A stretch of DNA of 64,000 nucleotides from Phaeotremella fagi (Eukaryota > Basidiomycota > Tremellomycetes > Tremellales > Phaeotremellaceae): NCBI GenBank assembly GCA_001599715.1, contig BCHU01000013.1, positions 967,977 through 1,031,976 on the forward strand, read 5' to 3'. The notes under the pieces were generated by a model. It was given only the letters and a program-made list of their open reading frames with translations, did no database searches and was not told the DNA's origin. Below, piece by piece: positions 1 to 11,034 of the stretch; positions within the stretch are counted from its first letter, which is position 1; every line of letters begins with the position of its first letter. A program made the position numbers and the translations under genes.

Positions 1-3000
1 ATCATCGTCCGTGACAGTCAAATCGTGTTCACTGAGTGGTTCACCGTTAGCACGACGGATCAACCAAGGATGACAAGTCAATTGTCGAAGTCGCATCAAT
101 AAAACCAAAACGACCTTTTGTTGTCAGTACCATGCCAAGATGTTTTCGACTTACATGATAATTCTTCAAAACTGTTCCAGCTTTGACAAACTTGTTGAAC
201 CTAACCCTAGCTCTCATTTCGACAGCGCTATAAATCGCCCTTTCTTCAGGTGAGAATTCCAATTCAACAATATCAACCGTCTTGGGCGGTAAGGTGAGTA
301 ATTTCTTGCCGTCCAATTCGGAATCCTTGGTTCGTCGAATCATACACTAAAATCATTGAGTTAGATCAACAACAATCTCGCTAAGGTAAACGACATACAG
401 TACGTAAAATAGCTTGCATTCTGTGTGAAGCCAATTTCGGTTTTTTAACCTGAATCGATCCAATAGTCTTAGCGAAATGTTTCCATTCGGCATGAGGACC
501 GATCCCAAGGAAATGGAGATGGGAGCTGAGAACGTCAGCACTCCAATCGAAACGGTGTTGACTCACAAAACATCTGTCAAAGTGTTAATAATCAGAGTCC
601 CAGTCAAACTCCATCTCAAATGACTATCCAACTCGAAAGCCGCCTTGGCAGCGTGAGTGTTCTTATTCCTAATCCCATGCGCCTCGTCAATAACGACTCT
701 GTACCATTTCATCTTGTACAACAATCCACGTTTCTTGTAGACCGGTTCGAGAGTTTCTTGGATTTCTTGGGCTTCATCTTCAGAATCGGAATCTACGAAA
801 TTCGCCATTTCGATAGACTTCTTTTTCTTCTTTTTAGGTTTGATCTGGATAAATGTTATAAGTACATTTCCATTTCTTGTACGGTACGGTATCAACCTCC
901 ACTTACCTCTCTTGGATATTCACCAGAAATACATCCAATGGTGGTAACGACAACATCGTAATTTTTCAACATTGCCAAACTCTTAGTTCGACTGGTACCA
1001 TGATAAACCAAAACACTTAACGGCGGATTGGTCTTCCCTTCAATCTCATCTTTCCATTGACTGAGTAAAGCCAGAGGTGCAATGACCAATGTGGTACTGA
1101 CTTTACGATCTTGACTAGGATTAGCAACCATCGTCGCTATAGCTTGAACGGTTTTCCCTAATCCCATCGCATCACCTAAGATCCCTCCCAAGTATTTTTC
1201 ATCTTTCTCTTTTCCAACCATGAATGAAACACCTAGGACTTGATGCGGCATCAATGTTATATCGAGACCTGGAATTTTATCGTTGATAGCGTTCAAACCA
1301 AGAGCTTTGAGAGCATCGTCAACGGTATTATCTTCCGAGAAATCATTCAAAGCATCACTGAAAAAGTTTTTCAATCTAATTCATTAAGAATCAGCTAAAC
1401 TCCAACCCTACTCATGACTCACTGATCAACCCCTCGAACTCGATCATATTCCTCTCCAAATTCATCACCCAAAAGAGCGCTCAAAGTGGGATTACCGAAT
1501 CCACCAGATTGAAGAGCAGGATAAGGATCACCGGGGAAAGAACCAGGCATAGACAGAGTGGCTGCGGATGGTCCAGCCAGCGCAGATCTTAGGGCCTGTT
1601 GTCGAAGACGTTCTTCGAAAGAGAGACCGATCGACCAATCCTGAACGTCTGTTTCGGTTTTAAGATGTGTTAGTGATTGAGGATGGAAAGTGTTTGGATC
1701 GAATTTCAATATTTCTGGGAATCTGGCACCCAACGGTTGAACAGGTGGGATGTAGGGTTTCATTCCGCCTGAAGCAATAAGAGTTGAAAGAATCTCCGTA
1801 CGGGCTCTGAAAGGACCAACCCAGAGATCCCCATCACTATGAAAACAATATCAGTGAAACACCCCTCAAACATACACTTCAAACTCACTGAGGTAAAAAT
1901 TGGCTCTGAACATCGGTTGAACAGAACGACTGCTCCCTGATCAACGCAGCGAGTTTTTCCGTCAAAGACCAATTCCCACGAACAGGACTAGTAAACAAAG
2001 CATCCAAACGTGCTTGGGAAACATCTCTAGCGTGAGCCCGAACGAATTTCAAAAACGTGTCGTAACTCCCGATCAACATCGCAGAAGGAGGTTCGTAATT
2101 GATGAACATGGGTGATTGTAAGATTTTCGAAACTGCAGTGAGACGTTCTAATAGTATTTGTTTCATGAAGATTGCAGTAGGACTGTGACTGTAGATTATC
2201 AACATCGAAATCCAAATTGCGATTCCAATCAACTCACCTGGTTGTAATTTTCGCTCTTTCCACTCGGCAAAAGTCGATTTCTTCCCTCAGCAACTTTCCT
2301 CTTTCCGTAACAGATAATCTGTTCTCAGCGGATGGTAACGAGGTTCCAGAAGCAGAAGTAGATCCAATACTGCCACTACCCGAAGGTCCAGCAACGGTTT
2401 GAGGTAAAGGTAAACCCGCGCTCGATGCCAAAAATCGTTGACGGAAATTAGCGAATTGAGGATATTGCGCAAGTAAAGCTGGAGCTGTCGGTGGGTATGA
2501 TAAAGTATTTCCAGGTTGAGCCATGCGATGAATCATACTGAAACGTAGGTCAAGATGTTTCTTGTAAGCTTTGTCGATACGACTAGTAGAGTCAGTTGGT
2601 AAACGACGTAGGGACTTACGAGTTACCCAATCTTCGACGGGAAGTTTGACAGAATTCCATCTCTTCAAAGATTATTGTTCTTTGTTCGGTTGATAACGCC
2701 GACGTTGGACGAGTTTGGTTGATGGGGAAGGTACCTGGAAGAGAAGGGGAGGGATCGTTTCCAAAACCACCTCGAGAAGACGTGGAACTACGATCAACAT
2801 CGGGTGGTTTATCTGGGTTATATTGAGCCAAATCTGGGAATTTGGCTAGAAGTAAGGTAGACGGTGGGATGTATGAACTCATTCCGCCAGACGCCAACAT
2901 CTCTTTGAGAGTGATGATACGTAGATCAACATGACGTATGTACATATTATTTTCAGCGGGACTGTGTGGGATTAGTAAATATGGACGACGGAGGACTTAC

Positions 3001-4302
3001 CGCTCTTTGATAATCGATTTCATCGTTGTGAGGTAATCTAATTCCTTTTTCAATGACTCTTTTCGTTGTTGGACGGTCCATTGGGGTCTGGTCGACGTCG
3101 AGGTACCATTTCGACCTAGATTGAGTGAGCTATACGGTTGAGGTTTTGTGACTTACGATCCATAGCTTCCTTAGCCAATCGATCAGATAATTCTTTCAAA
3201 GATTCCAATGGTCGAGCGTCTTCCTCATCATCATCGTCCGAAACAATGAAAGCGTCATTAGGATTCGCTCGTTTCTTTCGAAGTTCGACAGGGACCTGAG
3301 TCTCAGTCAACGGTAAAACCTCATCATCGTTATCCGAATCGTCACTGAAAACCATGATAGCATCGTCCAAAGTCCCAGATCGGTGCAAAGTATTATCTTT
3401 ACCGATGGTTGGCTTGACATCTTTCGATTTAGTTGAAGGTTTGATATCACCAAACGAACGGAGTGGTTGTAACGGTGATCTAGTAGTTGAACGACTGTTC
3501 TGTGAAGAACGGGATTGCGATTGCGATGATGGAGGATGGGATCGAGAACCACTACCACTAGCTTCTTTATTCGGTGAATCGAAGAATGGATGAGGTTTGA
3601 CTTCAACTTTAGCTTTGGGTTTTGGTTTGGAGATCGCTGGATCGGAGGAAGTGCGATAGCCCGAGACAGCGTCTATTGATGAAAGTAGGTCTAATGGGGT
3701 TCGACTAGGTCCAGCGGAAGGTTGGACTGGGATTGGATTATTTTGAATGATTGGAAGTTCAACGGATCCCTGTGTGGTAGTTAGCTATAGTAGAAGTAGC
3801 CAAAATCGTTATTTGACATACACCAAAACCGGTCCTTTCCTTTCTACCTTTAATATGATTAGGTTCGTTGCAATGCATCTACAGCGTAATATTAGCTAAA
3901 CCACCTATCCAAAACGAAGACAAACAGCTTTACCTGATACTCAAAAAAACTACCAAAACCCCTACTCAACCCCCCATCCTCAACAGAAGAATCAGGACTA
4001 AGTGCCAAATCGACCCAACAGAAATCTTCCATACAAGTGAGTAACCCGAATCCGTTGCCACCATCTTTATTATCTTTCAAATGGGGTTTTGCAAATTCGA
4101 CAATGAAGTTATCGTCGTGTGGATGGGTTTCAAGGAAATTTTTTATGTAGGGGAGATAGAATGTCGGGATTGACTGATGGGTAGAATATCGTTCAACTTG
4201 TGATTTTTGATGGTGGGAAGAGGGAGGACTTACTTTACTTGGTGTATCTTCTATGTTCAGGGATTTGCGGGCTATGAGATTTATTTCTGAGGGGGTGAGC
4301 AT
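1..4302 (-). CDS. SNF2-family DNA-dependent ATPase, Rad5/Rad16/Uls1-like (5' part, runs off left edge)
   Basis: Multi-exon gene starting at ATG 4302 and still open at base 1. The ATPase domain is clear: LMPHQVLGVSFM, Walker A GDAMGLGKT (near 1165), VVIDEAH (DEAH box, near 690), then TGTLIINTLTDVF where motif III normally reads TGTPIQN. After splicing out introns at about 526-566, 344-395 and 114-154, the protein reads IRRTKDS and then LLMRLRQLTCHPWLIRR, the usual SNF2 block before the RING/helicase-C half, which is outside the window. The roughly 800-residue N-terminal part is unusual: two acidic hydrophobic motifs (IMVFSDDSD, AFIVSDDDDEE) that look like SUMO-interacting motifs, and three diverged repeats. 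Rad5/Rad16/Uls1 proteins remodel or ubiquitinate chromatin-bound and SUMOylated substrates in DNA repair. The SIM-like motifs favour Uls1, but subfamily assignment needs the missing C-terminus. Confidence 0.85.
1690..2945 (-). repeat. Three diverged protein repeats in the N-terminal region of the SNF2 ATPase
   Basis: Three copies of a module with core [Y][I]PPxxxLxAx[F/Y]Pxx recur: ASGGMSSYIPPSTLLLAKFP (around 2890-2830), NTLSYPPTAPALLAQYPQF (around 2510-2450) and ASGGMKPYIPPVQPLGARFP (around 1775-1710). Each is preceded by a helix-like stretch beginning near DLR. Copies one and two are followed by FEEMEFC or LREEIDFC. I do not recognise the module as a named domain. Confidence 0.6.
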
Positions 4303-4837
4303 GATGGGTTATAGTGTATTAGGTTTGGTAAGATGGTGACGGAAAGTGGGGTATCTCGATATAGAAGTTGGAAAATGATGGATGAGATTGGTTTCTCGAG
4401 AAGGGTGGAGGGGTTAGAATGGATAGGGAAATGAAGCAATACAAGGAAAAAAAGGAAGATGAGATGAGAGAAAGGAGAATAGAAGTTGAGAAGAAGTAAA
4501 AGAGAAGAGAGAAAGAAGAAGTTGATGATCAAAGTGAGATTGTATCTCTATATATAGTTGATGGCGTCCACTATCCACTATTCACGCGTTGAAACATTAC
4601 TTACACGATCACATCAAAGGAAAAAAACAACAAACACGGAGTACAAGGGCTCTCCGTGAGGAAGATTTTAATGGCTAACTACACCCAATCTCATGCTCAT
4701 GCTCAATCCAATAGTGATAAAAAAATCCATCAAAGCTACCTAATAAAGAACTATCAAACCAAATCCCCATCCCATCCCTCAATTCAAACCAATAAAGGTT
4801 TTCCTAAAAGTATGAAAAAGAAAGTGTGTCTTTTGAT
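4303..4837. other. Intergenic region between SNF2 ATPase start and uS8 stop
   Basis: Holds the presumed promoter of the SNF2 gene (minus strand), including purine-rich tracts on the plus strand around 4430-4520 and tatata near 4551, and the 3' UTR of the uS8 gene. No coding signal is evident. Confidence 0.4.
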
Positions 4838-5883
4838 TTAGTAAACGTAAGCGAGGATTTTACCACCGGTCTAAGTCATTCATCAGTTTTCTTCAAATCA
4901 ATCGGGTGGTTTCCACTTACGTGCTTCCTTCTGGCCTCTTCGTGGTCCATGATACCAGCTGAAGTGGTTAAGATGATTTTACCGAATGAACGGGCTGGGA
5001 GAAGTTGGGCGACCCAGTTTTCGACTAGAGGTTGTTGTGATCAGTACGAGTTTGAGTGAAGAGATAAATGAAGCTTAGACTTACTGGAGTCAACGGCAAC
5101 GTTAAATCTTGGTGAGATGACACCGGTCTTGTTAAGTCTACCGTTAAGTTGGATGACGACTTTACCACCACGATGATCATCGATAACTTCGAATTCACCA
5201 ATGTAACCTGGTTTATGTTAGCAGTGTCACACTAATCTATAAAATAGAGAAAGGAAACTCGAAAAAAATTCAAATGTCCTCCCCCAATCAGCTTGAAATA
5301 CATCAACCCTGGCAACAAGGCCTCGAGACAGTAAATCAAGATTAGTTGGGGAGTTAAAAAAAACGAATTTGTTTCTTTTTTAGTCTGCCGGGGACTTAAA
5401 GCCTTAACTCGGTAGGAACATCGGAGAGTTTTGGCAGTTATACCCCGGGGAGGGGGGTGGTGAAGTGAGGAGGGAGATTGGGGGTTGAAAGTTGATGTTA
5501 AGGAAATAGATTGGTCCATCAGAAGATTTATGAAAGATCCAGTTCGTGTCCATGTCGAACAATCCTCCGTCCTTGTCCATGTTCCTTTGACGCCAGATCC
5601 AGATCCATAACCGAACCAAACTACATCCACACCACACGACAACTTACCGTGCTTTTGCATAACGGAAAGAACCTTGACGACGACTTTTGAAGAAGGTCTA
5701 ATCAAAACTTGACGCTTTCCACGACGTTCGGCGTTGACGATGTTGTTCTAGGATGGGTGGATTAGTACGTCTTCACTGAATAATTCCTAGTATCCAACCC
5801 AACTCAATGCACTCTCATCTCCCTACTGATGGAAGAGGAAAAGTACTCACGAGGGCATCATTAAGAACTGAAACTCTAACCAT
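4838..5883 (-). CDS. RPS22: 40S ribosomal protein uS8 (S22/S15a)
   Basis: Five exons join cleanly: 5851-5883, 5648-5747, 5085-5207, 4921-5024 and 4838-4870, giving 393 nt and exactly 130 residues, the family length. The protein begins [18 protein letters not shown], contains [20 protein letters not shown], and ends [15 protein letters not shown]. uS8 binds the central domain of 18S rRNA in the small subunit. Splice phases all agree. The third intron (5208-5647, 440 nt) is many times longer than its neighbours (about 50-100 nt) and carries a candidate box H/ACA snoRNA. The final exon is only 33 nt. Confidence 0.97.
5272..5440 (-). ncRNA. Candidate intronic box H/ACA snoRNA in uS8 intron 3
   Basis: In the sense of the host gene, a 5' hairpin is closed by CUGCC/GGCAG (5433-5437 with 5385-5389) and contains an inner ACUC/GAGU stem. 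It is followed directly by an H box AGACUA (5381-5386, matching ANANNA). A 3' hairpin is closed by CUCCCCAA/UUGGGGGAG (about 5345-5353 with 5279-5287) with a UCUUGA/UCAAG inner pair. Two bases later comes ACA (5275-5277), leaving three nucleotides to the predicted 3' end. This is the hairpin-H-hairpin-ACA layout. In Saccharomyces cerevisiae the intron of the orthologous RPS22B hosts the H/ACA snoRNA snR44, so the location agrees with a known host. Guide targets were not worked out. Confidence 0.6.
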
Positions 5884-6300
5884 TTTGACTAATTAATAAA
5901 TCCTTTTTTGTTGTTGAAAGTTGAAAGTTGAGAATTGAAAGGTAAGATGCTACTTCGATGCGGGTGTGTCTAGAATTTATCCTAAGATGATATATAAGAC
6001 AGCCGTAAAGAAGGTTATTGATTTCAAGCAAATGTATATACCTTTTTTTTGTTGTGTTAGCGAGTACAATATAGAGATGGAAAGATTTAGGTGCTGATGT
6101 CGACGGGAGTATTTTTCATTTTTCGAGCTGTTAGAAGGATATTACCGATATTCTCCGGTGTGGCGTTGTACCACGTGGGAGCTATCACCTACACAGTTGG
6201 AATTTCAAGTGTTGCTTAGATGCAGATCAACTAACGTCCAATGCGTACAAGATAGTATAACGTCAGAAACACAGATTGACCAGAGAAGGAAGGACTCAAG
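5884..6300. promoter_or_regulatory. Divergent intergenic region between uS8 and the POP3-like gene
   Basis: About 417 bp between two gene starts facing away from each other, so it must hold both promoters. On the minus strand, toward uS8, a tatataagac-like stretch (gatatataagac, 5989-6000) lies about 110 bp upstream of the uS8 start and could be a TATA element. A short A/T-rich run is present near 6040-6050. Nothing else is recognised. Confidence 0.35.
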
Positions 6301-7762
6301 ATGAGCTCAACACCCGGACCATCCAAATCCAAATCCAAACCCACCCAACCCCCAATCCAAACCACCTCCGAACCAACGATCCGACAACAAAAAAAGCAAA
6401 CCGAAGGTCAACGTAAAGAAATCATCAAACCGGTATTAGCGTCACCATTAACCCTTCCATGGTACGCCCTCTTCTTTGTTTCTAATGAAGATAGATGTTG
6501 ATAGGTTTTAGGCCTACCCTACCCCGTCATGTCCAATCTACAGTTATGCACGCTCTCGTTGAACTTTTACCTGGTGTTGCTGGGTATCATGTTTCCAGAC
6601 AACGATGTCAGGTGAAAGAGAAGCGGGGGAGGAGGAGGGATGAACGGAAAGCTATGGTGATGGCTGTGAAGACTGGTGAAAAACGTCTCGATACTGAGAC
6701 AGATAACATCGCTCAATTAGATGGAATTTCGACTGAGACCATAATCTCAACCGAAATCGAAAGGAATAAACGTAAACACCCCGAAACAACACCACCACCC
6801 AACCCATCTAAGAAACATAAAACCAACCCCCATCCACCCAAACCCATCATCAAACCCCTCCCACCGAAAGTTTTGGATCATCTAGTTTTGGGGATCAACG
6901 AGAATATCAAAGCTGTCGAGAGACAGATTGATCTGCTCAGATTCAGATGTTTGCTTTTAGCTGATGCTCTGCGTGGTGGGGAGGGCTCTATTGGGTTGGA
7001 ACCTGATCATCGAAAATCCACCGCATCGAGGGAATTGTTACCCACTGCACCGGTTTCGGATTCACCCACAGATATAGACATAGATATGGATGTCAACCCA
7101 ACCGAGACTACAGCAGAACCAAACCCCCAACCAACTCCCCAACCCCTTCGATACATCCTAATCCCCTTACCCGATATCAACCCACAAACCCTAATCTCCC
7201 CAATCCAGAACTACACAGCAACATATAACAACATCGTCCACCAATTCAATCATCTCTCCAAACTCTCCAAAACCAGATTAACTCCAGAAACCATCAACCA
7301 CATTCTAGGGGATGAAGATTATTGGTCTGAGGAAGTGGTTTTGGTTCCATTAGGTAAAGTTGAATTGGAGTTGGCGAATTTAGGTGGATTGAGAAGATTG
7401 GCATGTCTGGGTATTCGTGTATGTCTAACATATCCCCAAGTTGAAGTAAATTGCTAAGATACAAGGAATTGATTCAGTCCTCACATCCGAATTTGATCCT
7501 CCTAGAAAAATTATTACCGAAATCAATCTTGAAACCACCAAGATACGACCTAACCCTCCCAATCCCAGGGACATCGTTGAAAATTCATCCAGGTGAACAA
7601 AAGAAATCGATGACGATCCCTACCCCAATCCGATTCTCGGAAATCCATATCAAGGGATTGAAGGTTTCGCAACCTGTTGATAATTCTTCGAGGAAGTTGA
7701 AGAGGTTGGAAGAGGTTCGGGCTAAACGACGTGAGAGGAAGGAGGGGAGGAAGGGGAAGTGA
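6301..7762 (+). CDS. POP3: RNase P / RNase MRP subunit, Pop3-like
   Basis: Three exons (6301-6461, 6512-7418, 7478-7762) give 450 residues. The splice at 6461/6512 recreates SPLTLPWPTLPRHVQS, resembling the N-terminal PWP motif of the fungal Pop3 family. Further matches are LDHLVLGINENIKAVERQ (the 'LVVGIN' block of the L7Ae-like fold), RYILIPLPDINPQTLISPI, and LVPLGKVELELANLGGLRRL followed by LGIR. Pop3 is a protein subunit of the RNPs that process tRNA 5' ends and pre-rRNA. Compared with yeast Pop3 this protein is longer, with low-complexity Pro/Thr-rich inserts (residues about 135-165 and 240-265) and a basic tail ending RRERKEGRKGK. Assignment rests on motif order remembered for the family, not on an alignment. 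Confidence 0.65.
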
Positions 7763-7975
7763 ATGGCAGGGAAGGGAGTTAGGTTGGGATGGTGCAATGA
7801 TGCATGTTGGGGGTGGTCTGTGTGATTAATGACTATCATACCTTTACGAAATATATGCCTAAAGAAAGTAAAAGCACGTTACGTATTAGCCACGAGGTTC
7901 CTTGCAACAATCAAATTCGAATAAATAAAGTTTAGATACAATCAAGTATCTTTAATCACCATATCATCACCAAAA

Positions 7976-9245
7976 ATGCCAGGCTCCAAACGAAGAGCCT
8001 TGAAGAAACTCCTCTCTCCAACCCAATCACCTAAATCCCCCCCACCAATCTCAGCTTCCAACTCGAGTTCATTCAATTCATTACCGACAGCAGCGGATCC
8101 ATCAAACTATCTAACAGATCAAGAATTAGCGATTGATTTGGAGATTGAGAATCAATTAGACGGCACCCCTGCCCCCCCTGCCCCTGCCCCTCCTCCTCCT
8201 GCAGACCAAGGGGGGAAGAAGAAAACTAGTAGACAGAGATTCGAAGAACGTGAAGTAAGCCCCCCATCATTTTCAATCAAATGTAACACTGACAGAGGGG
8301 ATAGGCAAGGAAACGAGCGGCATTATTGAATTCTGCCCCACCTACTGATCCGAATTGGACTAAACAGTTGGAGATTGAACGACAGGATGAGATTAGGGTT
8401 ATCAGTGAGGCTTGTGTTGCGCTTAATCGGGAGGTTTTTGAGGTAAGTTTGTGGATTTTTGAATGGCGTTTTTTTTTTTGGTGCTTTGGAAGATTCTGGT
8501 TGCGTTGAAGGTTCATTGCTTTATGGTCATGTGGAATCGATTTAATTCTGCTCGTTCATTTGGAACGAATATCCTCTATCCTCTTATATACAGTATCATC
8601 GACCATGACAACAACTAACCCCGCCCCCAGATCCAACCCGACGGCCACTGCATGTATTCAGCCATAGCGGACCAACTGTCCCAACTGAAACTCGCACCCC
8701 CCAACTCCCAAGATCCGCGATTCACCCGTCACATAGCCTCCGAATACATGCTCTCCCATCCAGACGAATTCATGCCTTTCCTACCGTCGATCGGTGGGGA
8801 GGATAGTATAGGTGCAACAGATGATGGAATGATGACTCCTGAAGGTTATTCGATTTATTGTCAGAGAGTTAGGGAAACTGGGGAATGGGGTGGGGAACCT
8901 GAGGTCTGTGTCTCTGTCGCTCTGTGATTCAGTTTTTATACTGATTGGTTGGAAATACTGTTAGATCCAGGCTTTATCGAAATCTTTCAAAATCCCTATA
9001 CACGTTTTTCAACGTGGTCCACCAAACGTCGTTTCTCATGGTGGCGCCGATGATAGTTTTGGAGGGGCAATGACGTTTGAACAGAGTGCTGCGATGGGTG
9101 ATAGAGTCGTTAGGATCACTTATCATAGGAGGATGTATGGGTTGGGTGAGGTAAGTTCAAGATTTGTTTATTCTGCTAGGTTGGGTCTGACTGATGGATC
9201 ACTCTTACTTTTTAGCATTACAATTCTCTTCGAAAGATTCAATAG
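7976..9245 (+). CDS. OTU2: OTU-domain deubiquitinase (OTUD6/Otu2-like)
   Basis: Five exons (7976-8254, 8305-8442, 8631-8903, 8965-9150, 9216-9245) give 301 residues. The basic N-terminal half ends in coiled-coil-like sequence (ARKRAALLNSAPP ... RQDEIRVISEACVALNREVF). The OTU catalytic domain follows: IQPDGHCMYSAIADQL supplies Asp143 and nucleophile Cys146, and the last tiny exon supplies the catalytic His in HYNSLRKIQ. ALSKSFKIPIHVFQ and TPEGYSIYCQRVRETGEWGG are further family blocks. OTUD6/Otu2 proteins cleave ubiquitin chains and associate with ribosomes/translation in other eukaryotes. All exon phases fit, so the gene looks intact. A Pro/Ala run (APPAPAPPPP) sits near residue 70. Confidence 0.88.
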
Positions 9246-9843
9246 GGATATCGTGTGGATAGATTTATTGTAGATTTTAGATATATCTGGTTGATCATGT
9301 ATATAAAGTAACGCAGCAAGGGAAGTAGATAGAATCGAAATCGTCTACAATTCTTTACGATTGACAGTTTGGCAGGTTGGCACACTGAACATACTCATAC
9401 AATAATTGTCGTTTATCGATGATGAGAATCGAAGAGATACAGTACAGTATTCAGGTCTATGCAATTGCCAAAGAGTACAGGAAGTGAGAGATGTTTTTTT
9501 TCGTCGAATTTTCCGTCATTCTAATTTAAAAGTTATTCTCTGCAAAGCAACAGAGGTATGTACCTAAACAATTGGAGCACATTTTTTGAGGCAAGTGCTC
9601 GAAGGCATTGATGGAAGGAGGCTACTGTACGTGTACAAAGAGGGTGTTCTTTTTCATGTTCAATGTCGGGGTTTCAATAGGCTCTCTTCCTTCTCAGACT
9701 GATTGTACCCTCATTGAGAGCGACGGAAGTAGCAACAAAGACAGTATTCACATAAACGTATTGATTCACGTTGATGCATTGCTACAGTATGTACCTCCCT
9801 TCCCTATCCTCCAGTACATTTTTATAATTTCCATATAGCTATA
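9246..9843. other. Intergenic, no gene recognised; right part is the left copy of a tandem duplication
   Basis: 3' flanks of the OTU gene and of the frameshifted small gene. Contains four TACAGTA/TACTGTA heptamers (9441-9452 overlapping pair, near 9623 and 9781). From about 9764 the sequence attcacgttgatgcattgct recurs at about 10495, marking a roughly 730-bp tandem duplication. Confidence 0.5.
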
Positions 9844-10338
9844 CTACTCAGTACCCTTTGTACAAGTACACTCATAATCAACTTGGACCTGTTCTTCTTC
9901 ATCAATGACCGCCCCAGAAGAAGCTCGACTGTCACAAAATGAGTCAACCAAGTCAACCTTGTTCAGATATGGCAAAAAAAATCCATTTTCACAACTCACG
10001 CTTTCTCCTCCAAAGTGAAACCAACAATTTCAAGAGCTCCGGCGGCATTAAACAGATCTTGACTCGTTGAATTAAACAGTTTGAATCTTTTCGAACTCGC
10101 CTTCAAAACTTGGTGCAATCTCAATAGATTTTCATGACTCAGATCAGCCGGTTCATCAATTTCAGGTAGTTCACAACAAAATCTCCTCTCCCCATTTTAT
10201 TATAGCTTGAACTTGATTAGTGAGCTCTGTGAGGACCGACCGTGCTGTTTTACCTTCCAGAAATGGGGTATCGAAGACTGATGTAAAATCAGTGTCAAGC
10301 GTTATGGAAGTAGGTTGTTGTTTGTTATTTTCTGACAT
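9844..10338 (-). pseudogene. Frameshifted copy of small two-exon gene family A (A1)
   Basis: Reads from ATG 10338 as MSENNKQQPTSITLDTDFTS ... TARSVLTELTNQVQAIIKWG and EEILL, then hits TGA. Shifting one base restores CELPEIDEPADLS ... LLRLHQVLKASSKRFK and NSTSQDLFNAAGALE, which matches the intact neighbour (10562-11034) position for position. Exon 1 (10000-10338) is 339 nt, whereas the phase-2 splice to exon 2 (9844-9928) needs a length of 2 modulo 3; this independently confirms an indel near 10170. Exon 2 ends in DEEEQVQVDYECTCTKGTE, like its neighbour's exon 2. Function unknown. Confidence 0.75.
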
Positions 10339-10561
10339 TCCGTTGATAGTTGAGAAAGAGGGAATATTGAATTACTCGAAATCAACAAAGTCACCTTTAT
10401 CATGGGGTGTGGTTGAAATTCGAAGCCCGTATCAAAGGATACTTTATACAGTAGTATCTCTGTCTTCAAGGAATGTATGTACATATTGATATTCATTCAC
10501 GTTGATGCATTGCTATCTCCCCTCCCTATCCATCCGTACACCTAAACTCCATATAGCTATA

Positions 10562-11034
10562 CTACTCATTACCCTTCGTACACTCAGAGTCGACTTTGAC
10601 TTCAGCTACTTCATCAATAACGCTCCCGGAAAATTGACTGTCAAATGGTAAGTCAGCCAAGTTAATGTTATTTGAATATAGTAAACTCGTTATTTCTCAA
10701 CTCACAGAATCCTCTCGGTCATAAAACCATAAGCATCAAGATCTGTGGCGGCTCTACTCAAATCTTGACTGGTCGAATCAAACTTCTCAGCACCGTCCTT
10801 CAAAAGATCTTTCAATCTCAATAAAGCTTCTTGATCTAGTTCTGTTGATTCATCAAATTGACGTAATACACTCAACATCTCTTCCCCTAATTTCGTTACC
10901 TCGAGAATTCGATCGGTGACTTTTGCGACGACCGATCGTGCTGCTTCACCACGTAAACCATTAATTTCACCTACATTGTCCGGCTCAGTAGCAGGAGAAC
11001 TGGTAGTAGGCTCTTGTGAATAATTGTCTGACAT
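10562..11034 (-). CDS. Small orphan protein, family A (A2), intact copy
   Basis: Two exons, 10706-11034 and 10562-10637, joined in phase 2, giving 134 residues. The protein starts MSDNYSQEPTTSSPATEP. It has a largely helical, acidic body (RSVVAKVTDRILEVTKLGEE; LRQFDESTELDQEALLRLKD; DSTSQDLSRAATDLDAYG) and a short acidic second exon ending VKVDSECTKGNE. No signal peptide or membrane segment is present. I recognise no domain. It shares its layout (about 110-codon first exon, phase-2 intron, short last exon, same strand) with three further genes at 14.3-16.3 kb, so a common origin is plausible. Confidence 0.65.
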
